A stretch of 64,000 nt of DNA from JABSSA01 sp039960995 (GCA_039960995.1 JBDVKF010000095.1:116704-180703); one strand, 5' to 3'; counted from the first letter of the stretch, positions 1-8,069 are shown. The notes: generated by a model not told the origin, from the letters alone. Numbers and translations are program-made.

Positions 1-720
1 AAAGGGTGCGCCGCCCAGAAACGAAAAGAATGCACCCGAACTGAAGGCCGCGGACATTGCATATCCCCAAAACCGATAGGATCGGAACAATTCAGGATAT
101 TCCTTGAACTGTTCGATCAACGTTTTACCGCTTGACTGCGCCGTTTCGCCCAAATCATTCCAAGTCATCGCGAAGGCGATTATGCCAATCAAAACAAAGG
201 CCCAAAAGACGGATTTCCATCCAAAAAGCTGATCAAGCGCGCCGCCAATAACGGGCGAAATCATGGGAACAAGCGCCATGCCCATGGTTACAAAGCCAAT
301 CATCGATGCGGCTTGTTCCTGATCATAGATGTCGCGAATGGCGGCGCGGCTTAGGACCATTCCAGCAGCAACCGAAGCTTGTGCCATGCGACTGAACAAG
401 AAGATTTCGGCATTGGGTGCGTGTACACAGATCAAAGAAAACAGGACGAACAATGCCAGCCCCCACAACAAAACCGGGCGGCGGCCAAACTTGTCTGATA
501 GGGGGCCGATGATGGTTTGCAATATCGCGCTAACACCCAGATACAACGGAACCGTTAGCTGCATAAAGGCATATGACACGCCAAAATGCTCTGCCATATT
601 TGGTAGGCTGGGCAAGAACATATTCATTGCCATAGCTGAAACGCCTGCCAAAACGATGAGCGTTGATATATGTGGTGGTGTGGTTCGGTCGAGAAATACG
701 ACCCGTGGCGGTGTTCGCAT
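1..720 (-). CDS. Bcr/CflA family multidrug efflux MFS transporter (3' end outside window)
   Basis: Reading the minus strand from the ATG at 720 gives an open frame running off the left edge, 240 codons so far. It has hydrophobic segments and the MFS loop motif GPLSDKFGRRPV after the second membrane segment. The opening segment with FLPSLPNMAEHFGVS and the later MIGFVTMGMALVPMISPVIG fit the drug:H+ antiporter group that includes Bcr and CflA, which exports small toxic compounds across the inner membrane. It is divergent from pccB and shares a 177-bp regulatory gap with it. The stop is not visible, so full length is unknown. Family is fairly sure; substrate is not. Confidence 0.85.
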   Translation of the reverse strand, partial: MRTPPRVVFLDRTTPPHISTLIVLAGVSAMAMNMFLPSLPNMAEHFGVSYAFMQLTVPLYLGVSAILQTIIGPLSDKFGRRPVLLWGLALFVLFSLICVHAPNAEIFLFSRMAQASVAAGMVLSRAAIRDIYDQEQAASMIGFVTMGMALVPMISPVIGGALDQLFGWKSVFWAFVLIGIIAFAMTWNDLGETAQSSGKTLIEQFKEYPELFRSYRFWGYAMSAAFSSGAFFSFLGGAPF

Positions 721-768
721 GATTCCGAGTTATTGTGCTGCACAAGGAATGTCCATGCATGGTAGAAA

Positions 769-818
769 ATTTGCAAGTTTGCAATTAGCTGCATGGGCGA
801 TGAAAACAATTTGCAAAT
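769..818. promoter_or_regulatory. TTTGCAA box cluster upstream of pccB (probable short-chain acyl-CoA regulator site)
   Basis: Two tandem boxes, TTTGCAA at 770-776 and 778-784, are followed by a perfect palindrome ATTTGCAAAT at 809-818, all in the gap between the MFS gene and pccB. Known: ScfR-family regulators (RamB, and PccR of Rhodobacter sphaeroides, which activates propionyl-CoA assimilation genes) bind TTTGCAAA-type boxes. The spacing here, 8 bp between the first two boxes, differs from the single-spacer paired arrangement I recall for PccR. Inference: this is the operator for pccB and perhaps downstream genes. No pccR gene lies in the window. Confidence 0.6.
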
Positions 819-897
819 ATGCTGATTGACGCTTTGAGTGGCCAGATCATCCTGATAAAGACAGCAGTAACGAAACCCGTGACATGCGGAGGCGTGG

Positions 898-2430
898 ATG
901 AAAGATATCCTGACAGAACTCGAAAGCAGGCGGGCAGATGCCCGGTTGGGCGGTGGCCAAAAACGCATTGATGCGCAGCACGGTCGCGGCAAACTGACCG
1001 CGCGCGAACGGATTGATTTGTTGCTGGACGAGGGTTCGTTCGAAGAATTCGATATGTTCGTGACCCATCGCTGCACCGAATTTGGTATGGAAAACCAAAA
1101 GCCGGCAGGGGATGGCGTTGTCACAGGGTGGGGCACAATCAACGGCCGCATGGTCTATGTGTACAGTCAGGATTTCACTGTTCTGGGCGGTTCTGTTTCG
1201 GAAACGCACGCCAAAAAAATCTGCAAGATTCTGGATATGGCGATGCAGAATGGCGCGCCTGTGATTGGTCTGAACGACTCTGGTGGCGCGCGCATTCAGG
1301 AAGGCGTCGATTCACTGGCCGGTTATGCTGAAATCTTCCAGCGCAACATCGAAGCGTCCGGGGTCATTCCGCAGATCAGTGTGATCATGGGGCCGTGTGC
1401 TGGGGGCGCTGTTTACAGCCCGGCCATGACTGACTTTATCTTTATGGTCAAAGATAGCAGCTATATGTTTGTGACTGGACCGGATGTGGTCAAGACGGTC
1501 ACAAACGAACAAGTCACAGCCGAGGAACTAGGCGGTGCGTCCACGCATACCAAAAAATCTTCGGTTGCGGACGGCGCATTTGAAAATGACGTCGAAGCTT
1601 TGGCTGAAGTTCGTCGCTTGGTGGATTTTCTACCGCTTCACAATCGTGACCGGGTGCCGGTCCGACCATTTTTCGATGAATCCGATCGTTTGGAAGCGTC
1701 GCTGGATACGTTGATTCCTGCGAACCCAAATCAGCCTTATGATATGAAGGAATTGATTTTGAAGGTCGCTGACGAAGGTGACTTTTACGAAATCCAAGAG
1801 GATTTCGCGGGCAACATCCTGACAGGGTTCATTCGGCTTGAAGGGCGCACCGTGGGTGTCGTGGCCAATCAACCGATGGTTCTGGCGGGCGTCTTGGATA
1901 TCGACAGTTCGCGTAAGGCCGCGCGGTTTGTGCGGTTCTGCGATTGTTTCGAAATACCGTTGCTGACCTTTGTGGACGTGCCGGGTTTCTTACCGGGTAC
2001 AGCGCAGGAATATGGCGGTGTCATCAAGCATGGTGCCAAGTTGCTGTTCGCATATGGTGAAGCAACCGTGCCAAAGGTGACGCTGATCACTCGTAAGGCC
2101 TATGGCGGTGCCTATGACGTGATGAGTTCGAAGCATTTGAAAAGCGACTTCAACTATGCTTGGCCGACGGCGGAAATTGCAGTGATGGGTGCAAAAGGCG
2201 CAACCGAGATCATTCACCGTGCAGATATGGGTAATCCTGAAAAAATTGCGCAACATGCTCAAGATTATGAAAAGCGATTTGCAAATCCATTTGTGGCAGC
2301 AGAGCGTGGTTTCATTGATGAAGTGATCATGCCGCAATCAACGCGTAAGCGTGTCGCGCGTGCATTTGCCAGCTTGCGAAATAAAAAATCTAAAATGCCT
2401 TGGAAGAAGCATGACAATATTCCTCTTTAA
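898..2430 (+). CDS. pccB: propionyl-CoA carboxylase beta subunit (carboxyltransferase)
   Basis: A 510-residue protein of the acyl-CoA carboxyltransferase family. It transfers CO2 from carboxybiotin on PccA to propionyl-CoA, giving methylmalonyl-CoA in the cytosol. Seen: an N-terminal region with RGKLTARERIDLLLDEGSFEE, the oxyanion-hole stretch GGARIQEGVDSLAGY in the N-terminal half, and the C-terminal half motifs FVDVPGFLPGTAQEYGG and TRKAYGGAYDVM. Length is normal for PccB. A GGAGG lies about 6 nt before the ATG. pccA sits 3.5 kb downstream on the same strand with small genes between, and TTTGCAA boxes lie upstream. Confidence 0.97.
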   Translation: MKDILTELESRRADARLGGGQKRIDAQHGRGKLTARERIDLLLDEGSFEEFDMFVTHRCTEFGMENQKPAGDGVVTGWGTINGRMVYVYSQDFTVLGGSVSETHAKKICKILDMAMQNGAPVIGLNDSGGARIQEGVDSLAGYAEIFQRNIEASGVIPQISVIMGPCAGGAVYSPAMTDFIFMVKDSSYMFVTGPDVVKTVTNEQVTAEELGGASTHTKKSSVADGAFENDVEALAEVRRLVDFLPLHNRDRVPVRPFFDESDRLEASLDTLIPANPNQPYDMKELILKVADEGDFYEIQEDFAGNILTGFIRLEGRTVGVVANQPMVLAGVLDIDSSRKAARFVRFCDCFEIPLLTFVDVPGFLPGTAQEYGGVIKHGAKLLFAYGEATVPKVTLITRKAYGGAYDVMSSKHLKSDFNYAWPTAEIAVMGAKGATEIIHRADMGNPEKIAQHAQDYEKRFANPFVAAERGFIDEVIMPQSTRKRVARAFASLRNKKSKMPWKKHDNIPL

Positions 2431-2475
2431 GTGATAACGACTTTGTTATCTATAAAAATGAAATCGAGGAACCAA

Positions 2476-2937
2476 ATGCAAAAAATTATAACACTGTTTT
2501 TTATTCTGTTTGCTTTGCCTGTTTTTGCGCAGCAAGAACGTGAGTGTCGTGGTAAAAATTTTTTTGACTTAGGGGATGGGTCTTATGGATGCGTTTTCGA
2601 AGTTGGCGATACCGTTCTAACTCGGACGACAGTACGGGATGACGGAGCAAGCACAAAATCAAGACGAAATCGTGTTGGTTTCATAGATACACTGGTTTTT
2701 GGAAACTATACTGCGTCAAAATTGACTGCAGGCAATAGAATGAAGGCCATTTGTAAGACTTTTAAAGCTGATGTTGATGCCTTTATGAAAGGCCAAAGTT
2801 ATAGCACGATCATTGTGCGCTTGGTTTGGCTGAGAGAAAAAGACTCAAAGGCAAACGCCGCAGATGGTCAAGATCGTGGTATCGAGCAAACAGCATTCAC
2901 AAATTCAAGCTGTCGCGGAATTAGATTTATCGGATGA
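2476..2937 (+). CDS. small secreted protein of unknown function, AT-rich
   Basis: A 153-residue product starting MQKIITLFFILFALPVFAQQ, a clear Sec signal peptide cut after AFA/AQ. The frame is open further upstream, but the ATG at 2476 has GAGG 7 nt ahead and begins the signal peptide exactly. The mature part is hydrophilic and has four cysteines (CRGKNFF, GCVFEVGD, CKTFKAD, SSCRGIRF), so two disulphides are possible in the periplasm. No family recognised. Base composition is clearly more AT-rich than pccB before it, and it lies between pccB and genes usually close to it, so recent acquisition is plausible. It has its own terminator-like hairpin downstream. Confidence 0.7.
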   Translation: MQKIITLFFILFALPVFAQQERECRGKNFFDLGDGSYGCVFEVGDTVLTRTTVRDDGASTKSRRNRVGFIDTLVFGNYTASKLTAGNRMKAICKTFKADVDAFMKGQSYSTIIVRLVWLREKDSKANAADGQDRGIEQTAFTNSSCRGIRFIG

Positions 2938-2968
2938 CGGATAAGTTTCTTATAACACATTCCTATTG

Positions 2969-2990
2969 GGCACCGGAGAATTTCGGTGCC
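2969..2990 (+). terminator. stem-loop after the secreted-protein gene
   Basis: GGCACCG at 2969-2975 pairs with CGGTGCC at 2984-2990 around an 8-nt AT-rich loop, followed by TAATTCTAAATTC. It lies 32 nt after the stop of the 2476-2937 gene. The T run is imperfect, so efficiency as an intrinsic terminator is uncertain. Confidence 0.55.
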
Positions 2991-3146
2991 TAATTCTAAA
3001 TTCATATATACACACCCTCTATTTACGAGGCTGGAACATGTATGCGTGACATTTGATCAGGCGAAACGTCCCCACAATCAATTCATCGCGCGTCAAGAGC
3101 CTCGAATGCAAGAAAACTGCAGAGTAACTAGAGGTGCGATGGTGGT

Positions 3147-3494
3147 ATGACCAAAGGTGTTTGGCATATTTCTACGGACGATGGATCTTGGACATTGTCG
3201 CGCTTAAGGTCTCAACGTTTGGATTTTTCGGCACAGACCTGGCTGCCGCGGGTTCATCCCGTTCGGTTGATGCATCAAGTGCGGCAGGACGTATGGCGGC
3301 GCCTGCAAAATGTGCGTGGTTTCGCGCCAATGATACAGCTGTCACCTTATGCGAATGGATGGTGTGTGATTGCCGGGGGGCAAGTGTCCGCAATTGCGCC
3401 CTCGCTTACGGCCAGCGTTGAAGAGGTTTTGGCGAATAAAAGTAACCGTGCGCGATGGATCCGTCATGCTGGGGGCTGGGGGGAAGGCAAATGA
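3147..3494 (+). CDS. conserved hypothetical protein, 115 aa
   Basis: A soluble basic protein beginning MTKGVWHISTDDGSWTLSRL, with no signal peptide, membrane segment or motif I can name. It has several tryptophans and prolines and an Arg-rich middle (RLMHQVRQDVWRRLQ). Its stop overlaps the ATG of the cupin gene (ATGA at 3491-3494), so the two are translationally coupled. I recall similar small genes between the carboxylase subunits in Rhodobacteraceae, but this is memory rather than a search. AGAGG lies about 12 nt before the start. Confidence 0.65.
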   Translation: MTKGVWHISTDDGSWTLSRLRSQRLDFSAQTWLPRVHPVRLMHQVRQDVWRRLQNVRGFAPMIQLSPYANGWCVIAGGQVSAIAPSLTASVEEVLANKSNRARWIRHAGGWGEGK

Positions 3495-3886
3495 CAGGGC
3501 TTTGGAAGAACCAAGCGTTTTCAATAACACATGCCGATGCTGGAAAGTTTGTCGGGCAGGGATTGCGCGCGTTTTTCGAATACCGCGATCTTGGGATTAA
3601 GAACGCGACAAAGGGTGCGTATGGGGCGCATGTGATCCGGGCTGTTCCAGGAATGGAAAGCTCAGGCACGTGGCACACGCATGATCTGGATTTTCAGATG
3701 GTGTATGTCACCAAGGGTTGGGTAGTCTTTGAATATAAGGGCGAAGGTGAACACGTCCTGCGCGCAGGATCATGTGTTTTACAGCCACCAGGGATTGAAC
3801 ATCGGGAGGTTCGGCATTCCGATGACATGGAACTTATTGAAATCATTGCGCCTGCAGACTTTACAACAGAGGAAGTCTCTGCATGA
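3491..3886 (+). CDS. cupin domain protein
   Basis: A 131-residue single-domain cupin. The frame extends upstream, but the ATG at 3491 overlaps the preceding stop as ATGA and is the sensible start. Cupin motif 1 is seen as WHTHDLDFQMVYVTKGWVVFEY, with metal-binding His-x-His and a downstream Gly; motif 2 is AGSCVLQPPGIEHREV, with its closing His. A metal-binding beta-barrel is therefore likely. Small cupins of this kind are sensors or isomerase/dioxygenase-like enzymes; the substrate cannot be read from sequence. Its last codons overlap the next gene by 4 nt. Confidence 0.85.
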   Translation: MTGLWKNQAFSITHADAGKFVGQGLRAFFEYRDLGIKNATKGAYGAHVIRAVPGMESSGTWHTHDLDFQMVYVTKGWVVFEYKGEGEHVLRAGSCVLQPPGIEHREVRHSDDMELIEIIAPADFTTEEVSA

Positions 3887-4359
3887 TGGCCTTAGGTAAT
3901 TGCAGACAAGTGCGCGGAGATTTCCGGCGTACCGCAGCCCCGGGGGGAGGAGCCCAGCAATGGGTCCGGGGCTGCGCCATACCTTTCCTTTGCTTGGCTA
4001 CCGTTTCAATGCCGACTTCGCTCGCTGCTCAGACTCTGCCGTCTGGTCAGGGTGTCGAGCTGACAGAGGTGTTGATTGATACGGTTGGGGACGAATCTTG
4101 GGTAAGGTTCCGATTCCTTGCACCGGAAATTGCGCGTGATGGTGGGCAAATTGACTATGACGCAGCAGCGCCTGACATGGATGTTTTGTGCAACGAAACA
4201 GCTTTGCCGTATTTATCCGATTTCGAGCTTGAAGCGAGCCGTGTTGCGATTTCACTGAGTGATAGACCCGTTCCATTTGGTATGGCTGACCCCGAAGCAA
4301 CTCAATTCATTGAGGTTTATCGGATAGATGGAGACCGCTGCATCTGGGAGGAATTCTAA
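3883..4359 (+). CDS. secreted protein, DUF6497-like
   Basis: A 158-residue product whose ATG overlaps the cupin stop (ATGATG). The body ends CIWEEF and contains the pattern FRFLAPEIARDGG and ALPYLSDFELE, which I associate with DUF6497 proteins of Rhodobacteraceae; function unknown. The hydrophobic core of a signal peptide (IPFLCLATVSMPTSLAAQ) begins only near residue 33, an unusually long N-region. A 10-bp inverted repeat at 3934-3975 falls in that extra N-terminal stretch, so the 5' end may have been altered by an insertion or the true start may be internal. Confidence 0.65.
   Translation: MMALGNCRQVRGDFRRTAAPGGGAQQWVRGCAIPFLCLATVSMPTSLAAQTLPSGQGVELTEVLIDTVGDESWVRFRFLAPEIARDGGQIDYDAAAPDMDVLCNETALPYLSDFELEASRVAISLSDRPVPFGMADPEATQFIEVYRIDGDRCIWEEF
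3934..3975. repeat. 10-bp perfect inverted repeat inside the 5' end of the DUF6497-like gene
   Basis: GCAGCCCCGG at 3934-3943 and CCGGGGCTGC at 3966-3975 are perfect complements around a 22-nt loop containing GGAGGAG. It sits in coding sequence just before the signal peptide. It could be an inserted palindromic element, or an mRNA hairpin hiding a ribosome site. Only one copy was noticed in the window. Confidence 0.6.
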
Positions 4360-4561
4360 TGTTGCCACTATATACAGTACGCTATCTCACGGATTGGGGT
4401 AAATTTGTCGTTTTGCGGCCACAAATCGCCAAAGCCGCTTGCATTCGATACCAATCGCGAAAAAGCTACTGTATAGTACGCCGGAAGGGGTACGACGCAC
4501 CCTTTAGACTAAATCACTGGGATGCGTTGCGTTCCGACAGGTTTGAAGACAGGAGACACAG

Positions 4562-4702
4562 ATGTCAAAGAGCATCAAAATGCTGGCCATGTTTGGCCTT
4601 ATCGGCCTTGTTGCCGCATGTGGTCGTAAAGACGAAGACGTTATCGTTGTCGATCCGGAGCCGATTTCTTCGGAGCCGGTACACACAGGTAAATTCAAAT
4701 AA
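4562..4702 (+). CDS. small lipoprotein, 46 aa
   Basis: AGGAGA precedes an ATG at 4562 opening a 46-codon frame: MSKSIKMLAMFGLIGLVAAC then GRKDEDVIVVDPEPISSEP and a short basic end. The lipobox LVAAC makes Cys20 the likely lipidated residue. The mature part is only 27 residues, acidic and proline-containing, like the small entericidin- or LptM-sized lipoproteins of this group, though I cannot assign it to either. Asp is absent at +2 (Gly-Arg follows the Cys), so outer-membrane sorting is expected. It stands alone with a hairpin right after its stop. Confidence 0.75.
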   Translation: MSKSIKMLAMFGLIGLVAACGRKDEDVIVVDPEPISSEPVHTGKFK

Positions 4703-4708
4703 TTTTTT

Positions 4709-4732
4709 AGGGCGGGCTGAACGGCCCGCCCT
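4709..4732 (+). terminator. GC-rich hairpin after the small lipoprotein gene
   Basis: AGGGCGGGC at 4709-4717 pairs perfectly with GCCCGCCCT at 4724-4732 around the loop TGAACG, seven bases past the stop codon. A short T run (CTTTTTG) follows about 9 nt later, so intrinsic termination is likely, though the spacing is not ideal. Confidence 0.7.
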
Positions 4733-4768
4733 GATCCCTGCTTTTTGCCGCCAGCAGGGGGGCAGCGT

Positions 4769-5116
4769 ATGCTGAAACATCGCGGCTTTCCGGGACGTCT
4801 TCCCGGCACAGATTTTCAATTCACAATTCGCCGTCCTAACCCAAAAGGTGTCACGCCTCTCGCGGCGCGTGAACGGTTTTCTGATCGCAAACCTCCGGAT
4901 CGTCGCGCTGATGCAGGGTTTATGGCTGCGTTGTGGGCGCAATTTGAGGATGAACCGTTCGAACGTGGAAATTTAGACGCTGGTCGTTTGAATTGGCTGT
5001 TCGGACGCGAAGTTATTCCCGCGACGGATCCTTTTGATCCAACGGATTACGACGCATTGCTTGTTATCAATGTGAAAGTCGCTCGAGCTTCATTTCCTGA
5101 GGTTTTCGACGAATGA
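4769..5116 (+). CDS. conserved hypothetical protein, 115 aa
   Basis: The chosen start is the ATG at 4769 after a GGGGGG tract; the frame is open to a TTG 24 nt upstream. The N-terminal 50 residues are strongly basic and proline-rich (RRPNPKGVTPLAARERFSDRK) and the C-terminal half is acidic and folded-looking (LWAQFEDEPFERGNLDAGRL). No signal peptide or membrane segment and no family recognised. It lies in the string of small genes between pccB and pccA. Confidence 0.55.
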   Translation: MLKHRGFPGRLPGTDFQFTIRRPNPKGVTPLAARERFSDRKPPDRRADAGFMAALWAQFEDEPFERGNLDAGRLNWLFGREVIPATDPFDPTDYDALLVINVKVARASFPEVFDE

Positions 5117-5456
5117 CAAGCGCATCCCTGCTAGAATATTCCCGCAATAGGCGAATAACAGCTCAAATGACGATGGCTGCAGACGAAGCATTTGATGCGA
5201 CTCGGGAGCTGTGCAAGCGTAATCAGGCAATGATCGTCACACTACCTGTGATGGGATTTGCATACCATTTCCGTACCCCTTCCCCTGGCGGGCAGGTCTC
5301 ATGTCCCTATGTAGATCTGCCCGCCTCCCCCCTCTTTAAATTGACTTGGCGGCTTCTCGCGCAGGGATGCGACGCAGCGAATCATGACTTGTACTGCACG
5401 CGAAAACCCCCATGTGTAAATCGAAGCAGTCAAAACGAAAAAAAGGGGAAATTCCC
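5117..5456. other. 340-bp gap with a long hairpin
   Basis: No convincing gene. An open frame starts at 5113 as ATGA overlapping the previous stop, but it runs through the lipoprotein gene at 5457 in another frame and its composition is not protein-like. At 5287-5295 GGCGGGCAG pairs with CTGCCCGCC at 5317-5325 (21-nt loop), followed by pyrimidine-rich TCCCCCCTCTTT, which could terminate transcription of the upstream gene. The promoter for the 5457 gene is presumably in the last 100 nt. Confidence 0.5.
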
Positions 5457-5660
5457 ATGTCGTTTAAATCACAGGTTCTCATTTTGGTGTGTTGCGGCGG
5501 ATTGGCCGCGTGCGGCGATACGGTCGGGCAACAAGCCCTTGTTGGTGGTGCCGTTGGTGCTGGAGCAGCCGCTGTCGTCAGCGGAAGCGTCGCAACGGGT
5601 GTCGTTGTCGGCGCCGCGGGCAACTTGGTTTATTGCCAGACATATCCATCGCGCTGCTAA
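5457..5660 (+). CDS. small glycine-zipper lipoprotein, 67 aa
   Basis: AAAAGGGGAAATTCCC precedes the ATG at 5457. The product has a lipoprotein signal MSFKSQVLILVCCGGLAAC (lipobox LAAC, Cys19), then an alternating Gly/Ala/Val segment (LVGGAVGAGAAAVVSGSVA, VVVGAAG) typical of glycine-zipper outer-membrane or periplasmic small proteins, ending in QTYPSRC. Such proteins are often membrane-associated and of unknown role. It lies 248 bp before pccA on the same strand and may be transcribed with it. Confidence 0.75.
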   Translation: MSFKSQVLILVCCGGLAACGDTVGQQALVGGAVGAGAAAVVSGSVATGVVVGAAGNLVYCQTYPSRC

Positions 5661-5908
5661 ACGCAGTCGATCAAACAGTCGAAACCAACGAGACGGCGCG
5701 CCCCTTGATGTGGGATGCGGCGTCTTTCGTCGCGGGCAGCATTTAGATGTGAGCACCGCGAGGCACCGACGCCCGCTGAGCAGCGATGTACGAACTGCCA
5801 GATTGCGACCAACACTCCCTCAGTCGATAGGCACTTCGGTGCGCGGGCATTCAAATAGCCCAAATACCGGCGTGGGTATCGATCAATTCCAATACAAAGG
5901 AACGGGGC

Positions 5909-7909
5909 ATGTTTGAAAAGATCCTGATCGCAAACCGTGGAGAGATTGCCTGTCGGGTTATCAAGACGGCCCGGAAAATGGGGATCAAAACCGTCGCTAT
6001 TTATTCTGACGCGGATGCCAAAGCACTGCATGTTCAAATGGCCGACGAAGCGATTCACATCGGACCATCCCCTGCCAATCAATCCTACATCGTGATTGAT
6101 AATGTCATGAAGGCTATCAAGGAAAGCGGCGCGCAGGCCGTGCATCCGGGATATGGGTTCCTTTCAGAAAATCCGAAATTTGCGCAGGCGCTGGAAGCGG
6201 CAGGGGTGGCGTTTGTTGGACCACCGGTCGGTGCGATCGAATCCATGGGCGACAAGATCACGTCAAAAAAGATTGCGCAGGACGCCGGTGTGTCGACCGT
6301 GCCGGGATATATGGGGCTCATTGAAGACGCCGAAGACGCGGTCAAGATTTCCAACAAAGTTGGTTATCCGGTTATGATCAAAGCCTCTGCTGGCGGCGGC
6401 GGTAAAGGCATGCGTATTGCTTGGAATGATGACGAAGCACGCGAAGGGTTCCAATCATCAAAGAATGAGGCAGCGAACTCCTTTGGTGACGACCGCATCT
6501 TTATTGAAAAATTCGTGACACAGCCCCGGCACATCGAAATTCAGGTTTTGGCGGACAGTCACGGCAACTGCATTTATTTGGGCGAACGGGAATGTTCGAT
6601 TCAGCGCCGAAATCAAAAAGTTGTCGAAGAAGCCCCTTCGCCATTTCTGGACGAAGCCACGCGAAAAGCGATGGGGGAACAGGCTTGTGCATTGGCATCA
6701 GCCGTTGGGTACACCAGTGCTGGCACGGTTGAATTCATCGTTGACGGCAACAAAGACTTTTATTTCCTTGAAATGAATACGCGTCTTCAGGTCGAACATC
6801 CGGTCACGGAACTGATCACCGGCGTTGATCTGGTTGAACAAATGATCCGGGTTGCGAATGGGGAAAAGCTGAGCATTCAGCAAGATGATGTGAAGCTGAA
6901 CGGTTGGGCCATCGAAAACCGGCTTTATGCCGAAGACCCGTATCGCAACTTTCTTCCGTCCATTGGGCGTTTGACGCATTATCGCCCACCTGCAGAAATA
7001 GCCGAAGGCGATGATGTCATACGCAATGACACCGGCGTCTATGAGGGCGGCGAGATCAGCATGTATTATGATCCCATGGTCGCAAAACTGTGCACGTGGG
7101 GTCCGACACGGGCACAAGCTATCGAAACCATGCGCGTGGCGTTGGATCGTTTCGAAGTTGAAGGGATTGGGCATAACTTGCCATTTTTGTCGGCGGTGAT
7201 GGATCACCCCATTTTTATCAACGGCGAAATGACGACTGCGTTTATTGCCGAGCAATATCCCGACGGATTTGATGGTGTCACGCTTGAAGGTTCTCAAGCA
7301 CGCCGCGTTATGGCTGCCGCCGCTGCGATGCACCGTGTTGCAGAAATCAGACGTGCTCGTGTATCGGGCCGTATGGATAATCATGAACGCAAGGTCGGGC
7401 AAGATTGGGTTGTTACGCTGGACGGGGAAAGCACGCCAGTCACAATCGCTGCGGATCATGATGGGGCAACGGTTACATTTCCAGATAACAGCACTTCGCG
7501 TGTGTCGGGCGATTGGACACCCGGAGATACGTTGGCTGATATGATCGTTGATGATGCACCGTTGGTGTTGAAGGTCGACAAGATCACAAGTGGATTCCGG
7601 TTGCGCACGCGGGGGGCTGATCTGAAATTGCATGTTCGGACATCGCGTCAGGCAGAATTGGCCGCGAAGATGCCTGTGAAGACACCGCCGGATACGTCTA
7701 AAATGTTGCTGTGCCCAATGCCGGGGCTGGTCGTCAAAATCGATGTCGAAGAGGGACAAGAGGTGCAGGAAGGTCAGGCATTGTGCACCATTGAAGCGAT
7801 GAAGATGGAAAACATCCTACGCGCAGAGAAAAAGGGAATTGTGTCCAACATCAATGCAAGCGCGGGTGACAGCCTGGCTGTCGACGAAATCATCATGGAG
7901 TTCGAATAG
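5909..7909 (+). CDS. pccA: propionyl-CoA carboxylase alpha subunit (biotin carboxylase + BCCP)
   Basis: A 666-residue biotin enzyme. Residues 1 to about 450 form the biotin carboxylase domain: MFEKILIANRGEIACRV, the ATP-grasp glycine loop KASAGGGGKGMRI, and the EMNTRLQVEHPVTE active-site strand. A linker (BT) domain follows, and the C-terminal biotinyl domain carries EAMKMENIL with the biotinylated Lys at about 632. It carboxylates biotin with ATP and bicarbonate and hands CO2 to PccB. GGAACGGGG precedes the ATG. Full length, no defects. It ends with TAG, so amber is a normal stop in this genome. Confidence 0.97.
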   Translation: MFEKILIANRGEIACRVIKTARKMGIKTVAIYSDADAKALHVQMADEAIHIGPSPANQSYIVIDNVMKAIKESGAQAVHPGYGFLSENPKFAQALEAAGVAFVGPPVGAIESMGDKITSKKIAQDAGVSTVPGYMGLIEDAEDAVKISNKVGYPVMIKASAGGGGKGMRIAWNDDEAREGFQSSKNEAANSFGDDRIFIEKFVTQPRHIEIQVLADSHGNCIYLGERECSIQRRNQKVVEEAPSPFLDEATRKAMGEQACALASAVGYTSAGTVEFIVDGNKDFYFLEMNTRLQVEHPVTELITGVDLVEQMIRVANGEKLSIQQDDVKLNGWAIENRLYAEDPYRNFLPSIGRLTHYRPPAEIAEGDDVIRNDTGVYEGGEISMYYDPMVAKLCTWGPTRAQAIETMRVALDRFEVEGIGHNLPFLSAVMDHPIFINGEMTTAFIAEQYPDGFDGVTLEGSQARRVMAAAAAMHRVAEIRRARVSGRMDNHERKVGQDWVVTLDGESTPVTIAADHDGATVTFPDNSTSRVSGDWTPGDTLADMIVDDAPLVLKVDKITSGFRLRTRGADLKLHVRTSRQAELAAKMPVKTPPDTSKMLLCPMPGLVVKIDVEEGQEVQEGQALCTIEAMKMENILRAEKKGIVSNINASAGDSLAVDEIIMEFE

Positions 7910-8065
7910 GTGGCACAGGCGATCACGCCTTGGACTGTTTTGACGGCTCACTCGATTGGCGTCTTTGAGGTAGGCCGATCGCCGAGATTTTCCCTGCGTC
8001 GGCCTCGTATCTGGCCTGTGCTGACCACCTGGCGAGGCCGTCATCGTGTCTGGGTGGCGCCGTGA
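7910..8065 (+). CDS. possible small basic protein directly after pccA, 51 aa
   Basis: A GTG directly abutting the pccA stop (TAG-GTG), with GGAG about 10 nt upstream, opens 51 codons: MAQAITPWTVLTAHSIGVFE, then an Arg-rich end (RFSLRRPRIW, WRGRHRVWVAP). It ends 4 nt before the convergent DUF4174 gene, filling the gap neatly. The product is Arg/Trp-rich with no signal peptide. No family recognised and it may be fortuitous; the start coupling and fit to the gap are the only support. Confidence 0.4.
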   Translation: MAQAITPWTVLTAHSIGVFEVGRSPRFSLRRPRIWPVLTTWRGRHRVWVAP

Positions 8066-8069
8066 CCAG

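Noticed and set aside
5113..5916. 267-codon open frame starting with an ATGA overlap
   Set aside because: It reads through the glycine-zipper lipoprotein gene and its leader in another frame; the product has no protein-like pattern beyond the first 60 residues.
6698..7759. 353-codon frame antisense to pccA
   Set aside because: It lies wholly opposite a certain gene, has no start signal and no family features.
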